Shown one piece after another: positions 7,901-15,531 of a DNA stretch of 64,000 bases; within the stretch, counting starts at the first letter, position 1, and every line of letters starts with the position of its first letter. Source of the stretch: Verrucomicrobiota bacterium (lineage in GTDB: Bacteria; Chlamydiota; Chlamydiia; Chlamydiales; Rhabdochlamydiaceae); NCBI GenBank assembly GCA_018240015.1, contig JAFEGJ010000007.1, positions 177,000 through 240,999 of the forward strand, written 5' to 3'. Under the pieces are notes generated by a model. It saw only the letters and a program-made list of their open reading frames with translations. It was not told the origin of the DNA and made no database searches. The position numbers and the translations under genes are program-made.

Positions 7901-9187
7901 ATGACTAATTTTGCTCAATGGGAATTACCTGCTTCACTGATTGCATCGCTTACGCGTATGGGGATTACAACGCCCACACCTATCCAACAAGAGACAATAC
8001 CTCTCGCACTGAATGGCTGTGACATCTTGGCCTCTGCCCAAACGGGAACGGGTAAAACGGTAGCGTATCTCATCCCACTTCTTCAAGCGCTGACTAAAAA
8101 TCCGAAAGCGCCCGCGTTAATTTTGGCACCAACCAGGGAACTTGCTATGCAAGTTCACCAAGCCCTCAAACAGATGGCGGGACCGAATTTCAAAACGACT
8201 CTGCTCATCGGCGGAGCTTCGATGTCACGTCAGCTTGCTGAACTAAAAAAGCAGCCGCTCGTTATTGTGGGAACACCGGGAAGAATTAACGACCATCTCG
8301 ACAGGCGCAGTCTGAACTTAAGTGGCACGCGCTTTTTGGTCATCGATGAAGCCGATCGCATGCTCGATATGGGCTTCGGAATTCAGCTGGACCGGATTGC
8401 AAAACACCTTCCTGAGACTCGCCAAACGCTTCTTTTCTCTGCGACTTTTCTTCCCAACATTATTCGTCTGTCAGAGAGGTTTTTAAAGGATCCCAAGAGA
8501 GTAGCTGTCAATACGAGCAATCAACCCGCTCCTAAAATCCAACAAGATGTTATTCGCACAACGCAAGGCGAAAAAAAAGCGCAATTAATAAAAGAACTCT
8601 ATGAGCGCCAAGGCTCGATCATCGTCTTCGTCAAAACAAGAAGACGCGCAGAAAGTCTATCGAAAGAACTGAAGCTTTTAGGACATGGTACCGACGCTAT
8701 GCATGGAGATTTAAGGCAAAGCAGGCGCGAGAAGGTAATCCATTCCTTTAGAAGCTCTAAAACTCGCATTCTCGTGGCTACCGATGTTGCCGCACGCGGC
8801 CTTGATATTCCTCACGTCATGCATGTGATCAACTACGACCTTCCAGAGTGTCCAGAAGATTATGTTCACCGGATTGGAAGAACGGGCCGGGCGGGAGCCG
8901 AAGGTTTTGCCCTATCCTTGATTTCACCCGAAGATAATTTTCGATGGAGAGCCATTGAACGATTACTAAATCCAAACGCTAAAAAAGCTCCGGAAGATGG
9001 ATCATTGAAGAATTCAAATGAGCGAAACTCTTCGAAGGCTCAAAGAAAAGACCAACGAAGACCTGCCTCAAACGGTCCTAAAAAGATGCAAGCGAAGCGG
9101 GGCAAGCCGTTTCAGCAGCAGCATTTTAAGAAAAAATGGCGACCCAAAAAAAATAAACATCCCCATAAAGCTCCTCGCATTTTTTAA
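7901..9187 (+). CDS. DEAD-box ATP-dependent RNA helicase, RhlE-like
   Basis: A 428-aa protein carrying the full DEAD-box motif series: Q motif (TPTPIQQETIP), motif I AQTGTGKT (46-53), PTRELA, GG, TPGR, DEAD near residue 150, SAT, IVFVKTRRRAE, TDVAARGLD and HRIGRTGRAG. After the two RecA-like domains comes a ~70-residue Lys/Arg-rich tail (KKMQAKRGKPFQQQHFKKKW) typical of RhlE/RhlB-type cold-shock and ribosome-assembly helicases. It unwinds short RNA duplexes in the cytoplasm. The 127-bp AT-rich stretch upstream presumably contains its promoter; no clear ribosome-binding site precedes the ATG apart from a purine-rich tract. Confidence 0.93.
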   Translation: MTNFAQWELPASLIASLTRMGITTPTPIQQETIPLALNGCDILASAQTGTGKTVAYLIPLLQALTKNPKAPALILAPTRELAMQVHQALKQMAGPNFKTTLLIGGASMSRQLAELKKQPLVIVGTPGRINDHLDRRSLNLSGTRFLVIDEADRMLDMGFGIQLDRIAKHLPETRQTLLFSATFLPNIIRLSERFLKDPKRVAVNTSNQPAPKIQQDVIRTTQGEKKAQLIKELYERQGSIIVFVKTRRRAESLSKELKLLGHGTDAMHGDLRQSRREKVIHSFRSSKTRILVATDVAARGLDIPHVMHVINYDLPECPEDYVHRIGRTGRAGAEGFALSLISPEDNFRWRAIERLLNPNAKKAPEDGSLKNSNERNSSKAQRKDQRRPASNGPKKMQAKRGKPFQQQHFKKKWRPKKNKHPHKAPRIF

Positions 9188-9317
9188 GGCCTGGCGAATT
9201 TTTAAAGTGGAGCTTTGTTTTTTCTCCAATTCAACATACTCGCTGATTACACGGAATCAAGAAGCCATGTTTTCAGTGGAATAGATTCGATTTTTTGTGC
9301 ATACAAAAATATAGAAA

Positions 9318-9450
9318 ACCTAAGTTGCTAGTTGGATCTCTAGAGAGATTGGCCTGGAATAGGCGAGATTCAAGAAGGGCGATGCAGACCGACGCTGAAT
9401 ATCGCTTTTTCCATGGCCGAGATCTCCGAGAGACAACTAGCAACTTAGGT
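9318..9450. mobile_element. 133-bp MITE-like element with terminal inverted repeats and target duplication
   Basis: The two ends are perfect 17-bp inverted repeats (acctaagttgctagttg at the left, its reverse complement at the right). The inner flanks also pair imperfectly (a gatctctagagaga region against agatctccgagaga), so the element could fold into a long hairpin. The sequence tatagaaa is present directly outside both ends (9310-9317 and 9451-9458), the signature of a target-site duplication. No ORF of note is inside. The right end is only 25 bp from the start of the outer-membrane protein gene. Confidence 0.75.
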
Positions 9451-9475
9451 TATAGAAAATTGAATCCAAAAAAGT

Positions 9476-10711
9476 ATGCGCAAACTGGTTCTATTAGCTT
9501 TATTATTTTCAGGAAAAGGCCTTGCCCAGAGCTGTACGTTTCAACTCGAGGCTGACTATCTCGCATGGTTTAGCAAAAAAAATCCTCTTCCGGTGCCGCT
9601 CGTAACTTCAGCTTCCTTTGATGATGACATTCCTGGAGCCATTGGACAGCCTCACACACGTGTTCTTCGAGGAAAAGAAGATATAGGAATGGGTTGGATG
9701 CAAGGTTTTGAGGTGAGGGGAAAATCGTGGATCCATCAAAAAGCAGGCTTCGAAGCGGCGTATTTTTTATTGCCAAAAGTGCATGAGAAGAAAACGACTA
9801 AAACATCTGGTCAAGTCGGCTCTCGAAATTTGGCTGTTCCCATTTTTGATGTTACGGGCGTGTTTGGTCTGAATGGTGTGCCGGGGGAAACGATTTTTAT
9901 TTTGCCGGGCCCCATATTTGGCAGTCCTTTTTTTTCGGGAGTATTTAATATCGATCTTTCGAGTCAATTTCAAGGAGCTGAATTGAGTGGGCTCTATGCT
10001 TTAAAAAGTCAGCCTCGGTATGCTTTCGAATGGATTTGGGGTCTGAGATGGTTCCAATTAGAAGAATCACTGAAGTTTAGAGTAAGTACTGTCAGAGTGC
10101 CCAATTCTTCCGACCCATTCAATGCTTCCCAATTCATCGATCGGTTCCACACTACGAATAATTTTGTAGGGGGCCAAATGGGACTAAAAGGCCAGTACAA
10201 ATGGGGGCGCTGGCAGCTGGAAGGAGTTGTCAAAGGAGCACTCGGCGCTTCTATCGAAGAACTGAAGATCCACGGTTCCAGCAAAACCATAACAGGAACG
10301 GTGTGGTTTCTTACATCTGGCACTGCCGGCGAGACTTTGCCTGGGGGTATTTTTGCTCAGCCGTCTAACATAGGAACGCATCATAAAACTCTATTTGCCT
10401 ATGCCGTAGAAACTCGGCTGAATAATTCGATTGAGATCACCAAAAATTGGTCGATTGATATAGGGTACACTTTTCTTTGGATCAGCAAAGTTCTTCGTCC
10501 CGGAAATCAAATCGATCGAAAGATCAATTCAACGCGCACGGCTCTAGCCGATGCTTCAAGAGCAACGACGGGTACTGGTACGGGCCCTGTTTCATTTGGG
10601 ACTCCAGCATCTGCTCCCGCACCCGAAGGGAAATCGGCACCCAAAGTTCATTTTAAGCAAAGCAGTTTTTGGGAGCAGGGTCTCAATGTTGGTATTAGGC
10701 TGAACTTTTAA
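9476..10711 (+). CDS. BBP7-like outer-membrane beta-barrel protein
   Basis: A 411-aa protein with a signal peptide (MRKLVLLALLFSGKGLA), a long succession of amphipathic beta strands and a C-terminal phenylalanine (NVGIRLNF), as expected of an outer-membrane barrel. Local patterns (FEVRGKSWIHQKAGFEAAYF, NNFVGGQMGLKGQYKWGRWQ) are like the BBP7 barrel family known from Planctomycetes and Chlamydiae. A Thr/Ala/Pro-rich loop (TTGTGTGPVSFGTPASAPAP) probably faces outside. No recognisable Shine-Dalgarno precedes the ATG, and the MITE-like element ends 25 bp upstream, so the insertion may have replaced its original leader or promoter. Confidence 0.8.
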   Translation: MRKLVLLALLFSGKGLAQSCTFQLEADYLAWFSKKNPLPVPLVTSASFDDDIPGAIGQPHTRVLRGKEDIGMGWMQGFEVRGKSWIHQKAGFEAAYFLLPKVHEKKTTKTSGQVGSRNLAVPIFDVTGVFGLNGVPGETIFILPGPIFGSPFFSGVFNIDLSSQFQGAELSGLYALKSQPRYAFEWIWGLRWFQLEESLKFRVSTVRVPNSSDPFNASQFIDRFHTTNNFVGGQMGLKGQYKWGRWQLEGVVKGALGASIEELKIHGSSKTITGTVWFLTSGTAGETLPGGIFAQPSNIGTHHKTLFAYAVETRLNNSIEITKNWSIDIGYTFLWISKVLRPGNQIDRKINSTRTALADASRATTGTGTGPVSFGTPASAPAPEGKSAPKVHFKQSSFWEQGLNVGIRLNF

Positions 10712-10737
10712 TTCTCGACTGCGCCCATCTTGAACTG

Positions 10738-10789
10738 CCTGCCATGCCGTAATCCCACCCGTAAAGGGATGAGGTTGCGGCATGGCAGG
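10738..10789. repeat. Dispersed hairpin repeat, copy 1
   Basis: A perfect 12-bp stem (cctgccatgccg with cggcatggcagg) encloses a second partial stem (cccaccc, loop gtaaa, gggatgagg). It lies between the outer-membrane protein and the methyltransferase. The left arm (tgccatgccg then aatccc) recurs at 59335, so it is a repeat family and not just a local terminator. It has no T-run and so is a poor classical terminator; it may act as a transcript-stabilising or REP-like element. Confidence 0.7.
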
Positions 10790-10866
10790 CCGTTCAGAAC
10801 TTTTGATTGGCAGAAAGTGGAATGTTTTTCTATTGTAACGATTCGAGAATTTTAATGAGGATAGCT

Positions 10867-11499
10867 ATGTTGGCGCAAGAATATTGGAATGAAATCGGCT
10901 CCAAAAAGGATTTTGAAGATCCAGTTTATCTGGACAAACTTTCTAAATTTTTATCTCCGGCTTCTAAAATTGTCGAGTATGGATGTGGGTATGGGCGCAT
11001 GATGCGTATTTTGAAAACAGGCGGTTATGAGAATCTTATTGGTTTCGATTTTGCGCCGAATATGATTGCACGAGGACAAAAAGAAAACCCCGATCTCGAT
11101 TTGAGGTTATTGAAAACATCAGGAGCTATTCCTTTTGAAGATGAGTCATTAGATGCTGTCATGATGTCCACTGTTCTTTGCTGCATGGTTGATAAAGCAG
11201 AGTCTTTAGGCTTAATGAGGGATATTCTGAGAGTCTTGAAAAAGAAAGGGATTTTGTACATTACTGATTTTCTTGTTTGCGAACATCCAAGATATCAAGA
11301 AAGATACGCTCAAGGAGCTCGAGAATTTGGAGAGTGGGGCATCTATACAACGAATGAAAATTTAACTGTTCGGCATTATACGACACACGCGATCATGGAC
11401 TTGCTCAAGGAATTTGATATCAAATGGTTTGAGCAATTCGATTTTAAGACGATGAATCAAAACCCAGCTTGCACTTTTCATTGTATCGCTAGAAAATAG
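10867..11499 (+). CDS. Class I SAM-dependent methyltransferase
   Basis: A 210-aa protein. The start chosen (MLAQEYWNEIGS) has a GAGGA ribosome-binding site 5-6 nt upstream; upstream in-frame ATGs lack one. Rossmann-type SAM motifs are clear: motif I KIVEYGCGYGRMM, the acidic end of strand 2 (IGFDFAPNMI), the IPFEDESLDAVMM segment and the post-motif DILRVLKKKGILYITDF. This is the UbiE/Methyltransf_11 pattern. The substrate is unknown. A strong terminator follows directly. Confidence 0.88.
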   Translation: MLAQEYWNEIGSKKDFEDPVYLDKLSKFLSPASKIVEYGCGYGRMMRILKTGGYENLIGFDFAPNMIARGQKENPDLDLRLLKTSGAIPFEDESLDAVMMSTVLCCMVDKAESLGLMRDILRVLKKKGILYITDFLVCEHPRYQERYAQGAREFGEWGIYTTNENLTVRHYTTHAIMDLLKEFDIKWFEQFDFKTMNQNPACTFHCIARK

Positions 11500-11516
11500 C
11501 TCTCGATTTTTTATAA

Positions 11517-11545
11517 AAAAGGCCGGGAGAACTTCCCGGCCTTTT
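11517..11545. terminator. Bidirectional rho-independent terminator
   Basis: A perfect 12-bp stem (aaaaggccggga with tcccggcctttt) with a 5-nt loop, ending in T-runs on both strands. It lies between the convergent methyltransferase gene and the tmRNA gene and would terminate both. Confidence 0.92.
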
Positions 11546-11549
11546 CATT

Positions 11550-11940
11550 TGGAGGTGGAGAGAATTGAACTCTCGTCCTCAGTAGACGTTCTACTCATGA
11601 CTACATGCTTATCGCCTTGGGCTACTAAGGTCTTGCTGCAAGACGCCCCACTCGGGACCTTAGCGCTCCATATTAATCTCGAACTCCTCGCCTACAGAGC
11701 AACGGCGAGGCTCACACCAGGGTTTATTACAGTGTTTCTAACGCTCCTGGTCAGGCCCTAGGACACCGAAAGCTACAAGCGGTTAAGCTTAAGCAGCTAA
11801 AAGAGCTTCTTCAGAATTAAATCCGAAGTTGCCACGAACGACTTTTTTGTCAGTTCTTATTTGCTGATGGTTTAAAGAGGGTATCAACGACCTCTGCATG
11901 CCACGGGTAGTTAGCCTCCAAGTCGAAGCCTTTCACCCCC
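11550..11940 (-). ncRNA. ssrA: tmRNA (ssrA)
   Basis: About 391 nt on the minus strand. The 5' end GGGGGUGAAAGGCUUCGAC and the 3' end pair as an acceptor stem (GGGGGUG with CACCUCC, one G-U), followed by discriminator A. The T arm GAGAG-UUCAAUU-CUCUC is perfect. The CCA is not encoded and must be added after transcription. The tag reading frame ends NSEEALLAA followed by UAA; the resume codon is probably the GAC beginning DKKVVRGNFGF, which is less certain. tmRNA rescues ribosomes stalled on broken mRNAs together with SmpB. The gene is divergent from ileS and ends at a shared terminator. Confidence 0.95.
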
Positions 11941-11955
11941 AATAAAATTCTAACA

Positions 11956-11978
11956 CATAGACGTAAACGGCGTCTATG
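11956..11978. promoter_or_regulatory. Dyad in the ssrA/ileS divergent promoter region
   Basis: An 8-bp perfect inverted repeat (catagacg, 7-nt loop, cgtctatg) lies in the 70 bp between the two divergent genes. It could be an operator or part of the ileS leader hairpin. There is no T-box-like sequence. The role is unproven. Confidence 0.35.
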
Positions 11979-12010
11979 ATATATTATGAGGCATTTTAAC
12001 GGTACATAGA

Positions 12011-15000
12011 ATGTTTAGTCTCAAGGACAAAGAAAGTTTTCCTGATCGGGAAGAGCGCATATTGGCCCTATGGAAGCGTGAAAAGGTCTTCCAGAGGAGT
12101 CTCGAAGCGACCAAAAAGGGTAAGCTTTTTTCCTTTTACGATGGCCCCCCTTTTGCAACGGGGCTTCCCCATTATGGCCATATCGTAGCGGGAACGATTA
12201 AGGATGTGGTGCAGCGGTATCAGACGATGCGGGGCAGGTATGTTCCTCGGCAGTTTGGTTGGGACTGCCATGGTCTTCCGGTCGAGAATGAGATCGAAAA
12301 GACGAAGGAGCTCTCGGGCGCGCCGGATATCGAGAAGTTTGGGATCGCAAGGTTCAATGAAGAGTGCCGCTCGATTGTCCAAAGATATACCAGTGAATGG
12401 GAGACGACCGTGGAGCGCATGGGGCGCTGGGTCGATTTCCAGCAGACCTGGAAGACGATGGACAAAAACTTCATGGAGTCGGTCTGGTGGGTCTTTTCAG
12501 AAATCTACAAGAAGGGGCTGGTCTACGAAGGATTTAAGGTCATGCCTTTTTCGGCAAAGCTCGGCACGCCTATATCGAATTTCGAAGCCAATCTAAATTA
12601 CCGCGATGTCGATGATCCATCCATTGTGGTGAAATTTTTCCTGGAAGATGAGCCAGATGTTGCATTCTTGGCCTGGACGACGACGCCTTGGTCTCTCGTC
12701 TCGAATTTAGCGCTCGCCGTGGGTCCCGATTTTGACTATGTCAAAATACGCGATGACAAAGGGGGTGTCTACATTTTGGCTGAAGGGAGAGTGAAGAACT
12801 ACTTTGAGCAGTATGAGGTGCTGGGAGAGTACAAGGGAAGAGACTTGGTGGGCAAAAAATACCTGCCGATGTTTCCGTATTTTGCTGAGAGGGAAAATGC
12901 TTTTAGGGTCATCGGAGATGGTTTTGTCACGCTCGAGGACGGAACCGGGGTAGTACAGCTGGCGCCGGCATTTGGTGAGACCGACTTTTACGCCTGTATG
13001 CGCGAGGGGATCGAGATCGTATGTCCGATCGATGGCAATGGTCATTTCACGGACGAAATCCCAGAATATGCGGGCATGCTTTTCAAAGACGCCGAGAAAG
13101 AGATCATCCGCCGCCTCAAGAAAGAGGGGAAGATGTTTTTGCACACGCAAATCCGTCACCGGTATCCGTTTTGCTGGAGATCGGACACGCCGCTGATGTA
13201 CCGGGCCGTGCGCACATGGTTTGTTGCGGTGGAGAAAATCAAAGACAAAATCCTAAGTGCCAACCAGCAGATCCATTGGGTGCCTGATCACATCAAGGAT
13301 GGTCGCTTTGGCAAGTGGCTTGAGAATGCGAGAGATTGGGCGATTTCGCGGTCGCGGTATTGGGGAACGCCGATACCTCTGTGGAGAAGCGATGACGGCG
13401 ATATTATCGTGATTTCGAGTGTGAAGGAGCTCCAAGATCGTACGGGAAAAGAAATCATCGATCTGCACCGGCATTTCATCGACGATTTGACGTTTGTGGA
13501 AAAGGGAAAGACGTACCGCCGCATTCCCGATGTTTTCGATTGCTGGTTCGAATCAGGATCGATGCCGTATGCACAAAAACACTATCCGTTTGAGCATAAA
13601 GTTGAGACGATGGAGGCATTTCCTGCCGATTTTATTGCCGAAGGCATCGATCAAACGAGAGCTTGGTTCTATACACTCAATGTGCTTTCCGCGGCTCTCT
13701 TTGATAAGCCCGCATTTAAAAATGTCATCGTTAATGGGATTGTTCTGGCAGAAGATGGCACGAAGATGTCGAAGCGCCTCAAAAATTATCCTCCACCCGA
13801 GCTGGTGATTGAAAAATATGGAGCCGACGCTATCCGGCTTTATTTGCTGAGCAGTCCGGCCGTGGTAGCCGATGACCTGCGCTTTTCCGGCAAAGGTGTC
13901 GAGCATGTGCTGCGGCAAGTGCTCATTCCGATGTGGAACTCGTATGTCTTTTTAGCGACGTATGCGCAGATTTATCAGTGGAAACCATCCAGTGACCATC
14001 ATGTCCCACATGCGGATATCGACCGGTGGATCTTGTCGCTCACGCAAAAACTCGTGCAAGATGTCCAGCAAGGATTCGACGCTTACGAGCTGCAACAAGC
14101 GGTGCTTCCGCTCACCGATTTTATCGACCAACTCACCAACTGGTACATCCGTCGCTGTAGGGGAAGATTTTGGGCGGACGATGATACGCCCGATCGGCGA
14201 GAGGCCTTTTCGACGCTCTACACGGTGCTTTTGACGCTCGTTAAAGTCGCGGCTCCATTTATTCCGTTCCTTGCCGATGCGATTTATCAAGAACTCAAAA
14301 GCAAGGGCGACCCCGACTCCGTTCACTTATGCTCTTTCCCGAGCTACGTAGCGAAGCTTAGAGATCTGCAGCTCGAGCATGAAATGCAAGAGGTGCAAAG
14401 CGTCGTCAGCATCGGCCATGCTTTAAGAAAAACCCACCAACTCAAAGTCCGGCAGCCTCTAGCCAAGGCGCATGTGATTTGCAGCGATGAGAAGAGATTA
14501 GATGCGATGCAGCGCTCTTTTGCGCTGATCGCCGATGAGCTCAACGTCAAACATGTCGAGTTTAGCCGCGAAGAAGAGGCGTTTGTATCGCTGCATATTA
14601 AAGCCAATTTCCGTGTGCTGGGAAAAAAAGTGGGCGGCAAAATGCAAGAAATGGCAGCAGCGATTACAAAACTTCCCCAAAAAGAGATCCACCGCATTTT
14701 GAAAGGTAGCACTGTGGCAGTTCTCGGTTTCGATATTGGGCCAGAAGATGTCGCGATTGAGCGCGTCACTAAAGAAGGCGTTGTCGCCGCGACAGACGGG
14801 GGATTGACGATTGCGCTAGATATGCAGCTAACTTCCGATCTATTGCTTGAGGGCATGGCACGCGAGCTTGTGAATAAAATCAATACGATGCGCAAAGAAC
14901 AAAATCTTGAGGTTACCGATCGTATCACGCTGAAAGTCGAGACGACTCCGCGTGTTAAAGAAGCGCTCGAGAAGCACAGAGATTATGTTTGTCATGAAGT

Positions 15001-15094
15001 GCTAGCTAAGAGTTTCTCATTCGAGACTGTCCAAGCCGAAGAGCTCGATATCAATGGCGAGAAGACGAAGATTTCTTTTTCTAAAAGCATTTAA
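12011..15094 (+). CDS. ileS: Isoleucyl-tRNA synthetase
   Basis: A 1027-aa class I aminoacyl-tRNA synthetase that charges tRNA-Ile. The ATP-site motifs are PHYGH (53-57, the HIGH equivalent) and KMSKR (585-589, in EDGTKMSKRLKNYPPP). The editing (CP1) domain is recognised by the TTTPWSL and DGTGVVQLAPAFGETD segments, and WYIRRCRGRFW marks the anticodon-binding domain. The tRNA-binding end is of the eukaryote/type-2-like form used by chlamydiae and lacks the C-terminal zinc finger of the E. coli type. In Chlamydia, lepB follows ileS directly; here about 2.4 kb intervene, with a second copy of the ileS 3' end beside lepB. Confidence 0.96.
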   Translation: MFSLKDKESFPDREERILALWKREKVFQRSLEATKKGKLFSFYDGPPFATGLPHYGHIVAGTIKDVVQRYQTMRGRYVPRQFGWDCHGLPVENEIEKTKELSGAPDIEKFGIARFNEECRSIVQRYTSEWETTVERMGRWVDFQQTWKTMDKNFMESVWWVFSEIYKKGLVYEGFKVMPFSAKLGTPISNFEANLNYRDVDDPSIVVKFFLEDEPDVAFLAWTTTPWSLVSNLALAVGPDFDYVKIRDDKGGVYILAEGRVKNYFEQYEVLGEYKGRDLVGKKYLPMFPYFAERENAFRVIGDGFVTLEDGTGVVQLAPAFGETDFYACMREGIEIVCPIDGNGHFTDEIPEYAGMLFKDAEKEIIRRLKKEGKMFLHTQIRHRYPFCWRSDTPLMYRAVRTWFVAVEKIKDKILSANQQIHWVPDHIKDGRFGKWLENARDWAISRSRYWGTPIPLWRSDDGDIIVISSVKELQDRTGKEIIDLHRHFIDDLTFVEKGKTYRRIPDVFDCWFESGSMPYAQKHYPFEHKVETMEAFPADFIAEGIDQTRAWFYTLNVLSAALFDKPAFKNVIVNGIVLAEDGTKMSKRLKNYPPPELVIEKYGADAIRLYLLSSPAVVADDLRFSGKGVEHVLRQVLIPMWNSYVFLATYAQIYQWKPSSDHHVPHADIDRWILSLTQKLVQDVQQGFDAYELQQAVLPLTDFIDQLTNWYIRRCRGRFWADDDTPDRREAFSTLYTVLLTLVKVAAPFIPFLADAIYQELKSKGDPDSVHLCSFPSYVAKLRDLQLEHEMQEVQSVVSIGHALRKTHQLKVRQPLAKAHVICSDEKRLDAMQRSFALIADELNVKHVEFSREEEAFVSLHIKANFRVLGKKVGGKMQEMAAAITKLPQKEIHRILKGSTVAVLGFDIGPEDVAIERVTKEGVVAATDGGLTIALDMQLTSDLLLEGMARELVNKINTMRKEQNLEVTDRITLKVETTPRVKEALEKHRDYVCHEVLAKSFSFETVQAEELDINGEKTKISFSKSI

Positions 15095-15195
15095 CGATTT
15101 GTCAAAAAAATGTTTTTAGATATAAATTATTTTAATCATTTTTTTAATGTATATTTTCAGTTATAATTTTGCTCAAATCTTAGGAGGAAATGTAT

Positions 15196-15387
15196 ATGAT
15201 GCAGATTGGTAAAGCACCCCCACCAGCGCCTACAAAACCTCCATCTTCTGAAGTTAGAAAAAGGCTTGAAAGTCGGTTTTCAGAACCTCTTACAACAGAA
15301 GAAGTAAATGAGTTCAAAGTTGGGAAAATGCCCACTGACGTGCGTCAGGCGTATCAACGACTTATTGATTCCCAATCCAAAGTCTAA
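15196..15387 (+). CDS. Small Pro-rich protein of unknown function
   Basis: A 63-aa protein. Of three close ATGs, the second is 8 nt from a perfect AGGAGG and is the best start. The N-terminus is proline-rich (KAPPPAPTKPP), the rest charged and probably helical (SEVRKRLESRF, VRQAYQRLIDS). There is no signal peptide. A -10-like TATAAT lies at 15162-15167 in an AT-rich upstream stretch. It is the first gene of the segment inserted between ileS and lepB. Function unknown; a small secretion chaperone or effector is possible but unsupported. Confidence 0.6.
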   Translation: MMQIGKAPPPAPTKPPSSEVRKRLESRFSEPLTTEEVNEFKVGKMPTDVRQAYQRLIDSQSKV

Positions 15388-15445
15388 GTATCTTGTAATC
15401 TAAGTTACTGCTAATCAACTAGTTAAATATTTTTAGCGTCTCTTT

Positions 15446-15472
15446 ATAACATACTGAAAGTCAGTATGTTAT
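15446..15472. terminator. Perfect hairpin between the two inserted genes
   Basis: A 12-bp perfect stem (ataacatactga with tcagtatgttat) and a 3-nt loop, followed by an AT-rich tract. It may terminate the small-ORF transcript or attenuate read-through into the putative protease gene, which starts 59 bp later. It is AT-rich, so a weak terminator at best. Confidence 0.5.
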
Positions 15473-15531
15473 GTCATATTTTATATATAAATAATTTGAA
15501 TTTATTTAAAAAATTGTTTATAATTATAGAT

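Noticed and set aside
9168..9230. Possible terminator formed by aaagctcc and ggagcttt after the helicase gene
   Set aside because: The arms are short and separated by a long loop; a weak structure compared with other terminators in the window.
14344..14928. A 194-codon minus-strand frame within ileS
   Set aside because: Antisense shadow, Ser-rich and low in conserved features; the plus strand is a certain ileS.
12011..15094. ileS as a recently acquired mupirocin-resistance type gene
   Set aside because: The eukaryote-like IleRS form is the standard chlamydial one, so it gives no evidence of recent transfer.
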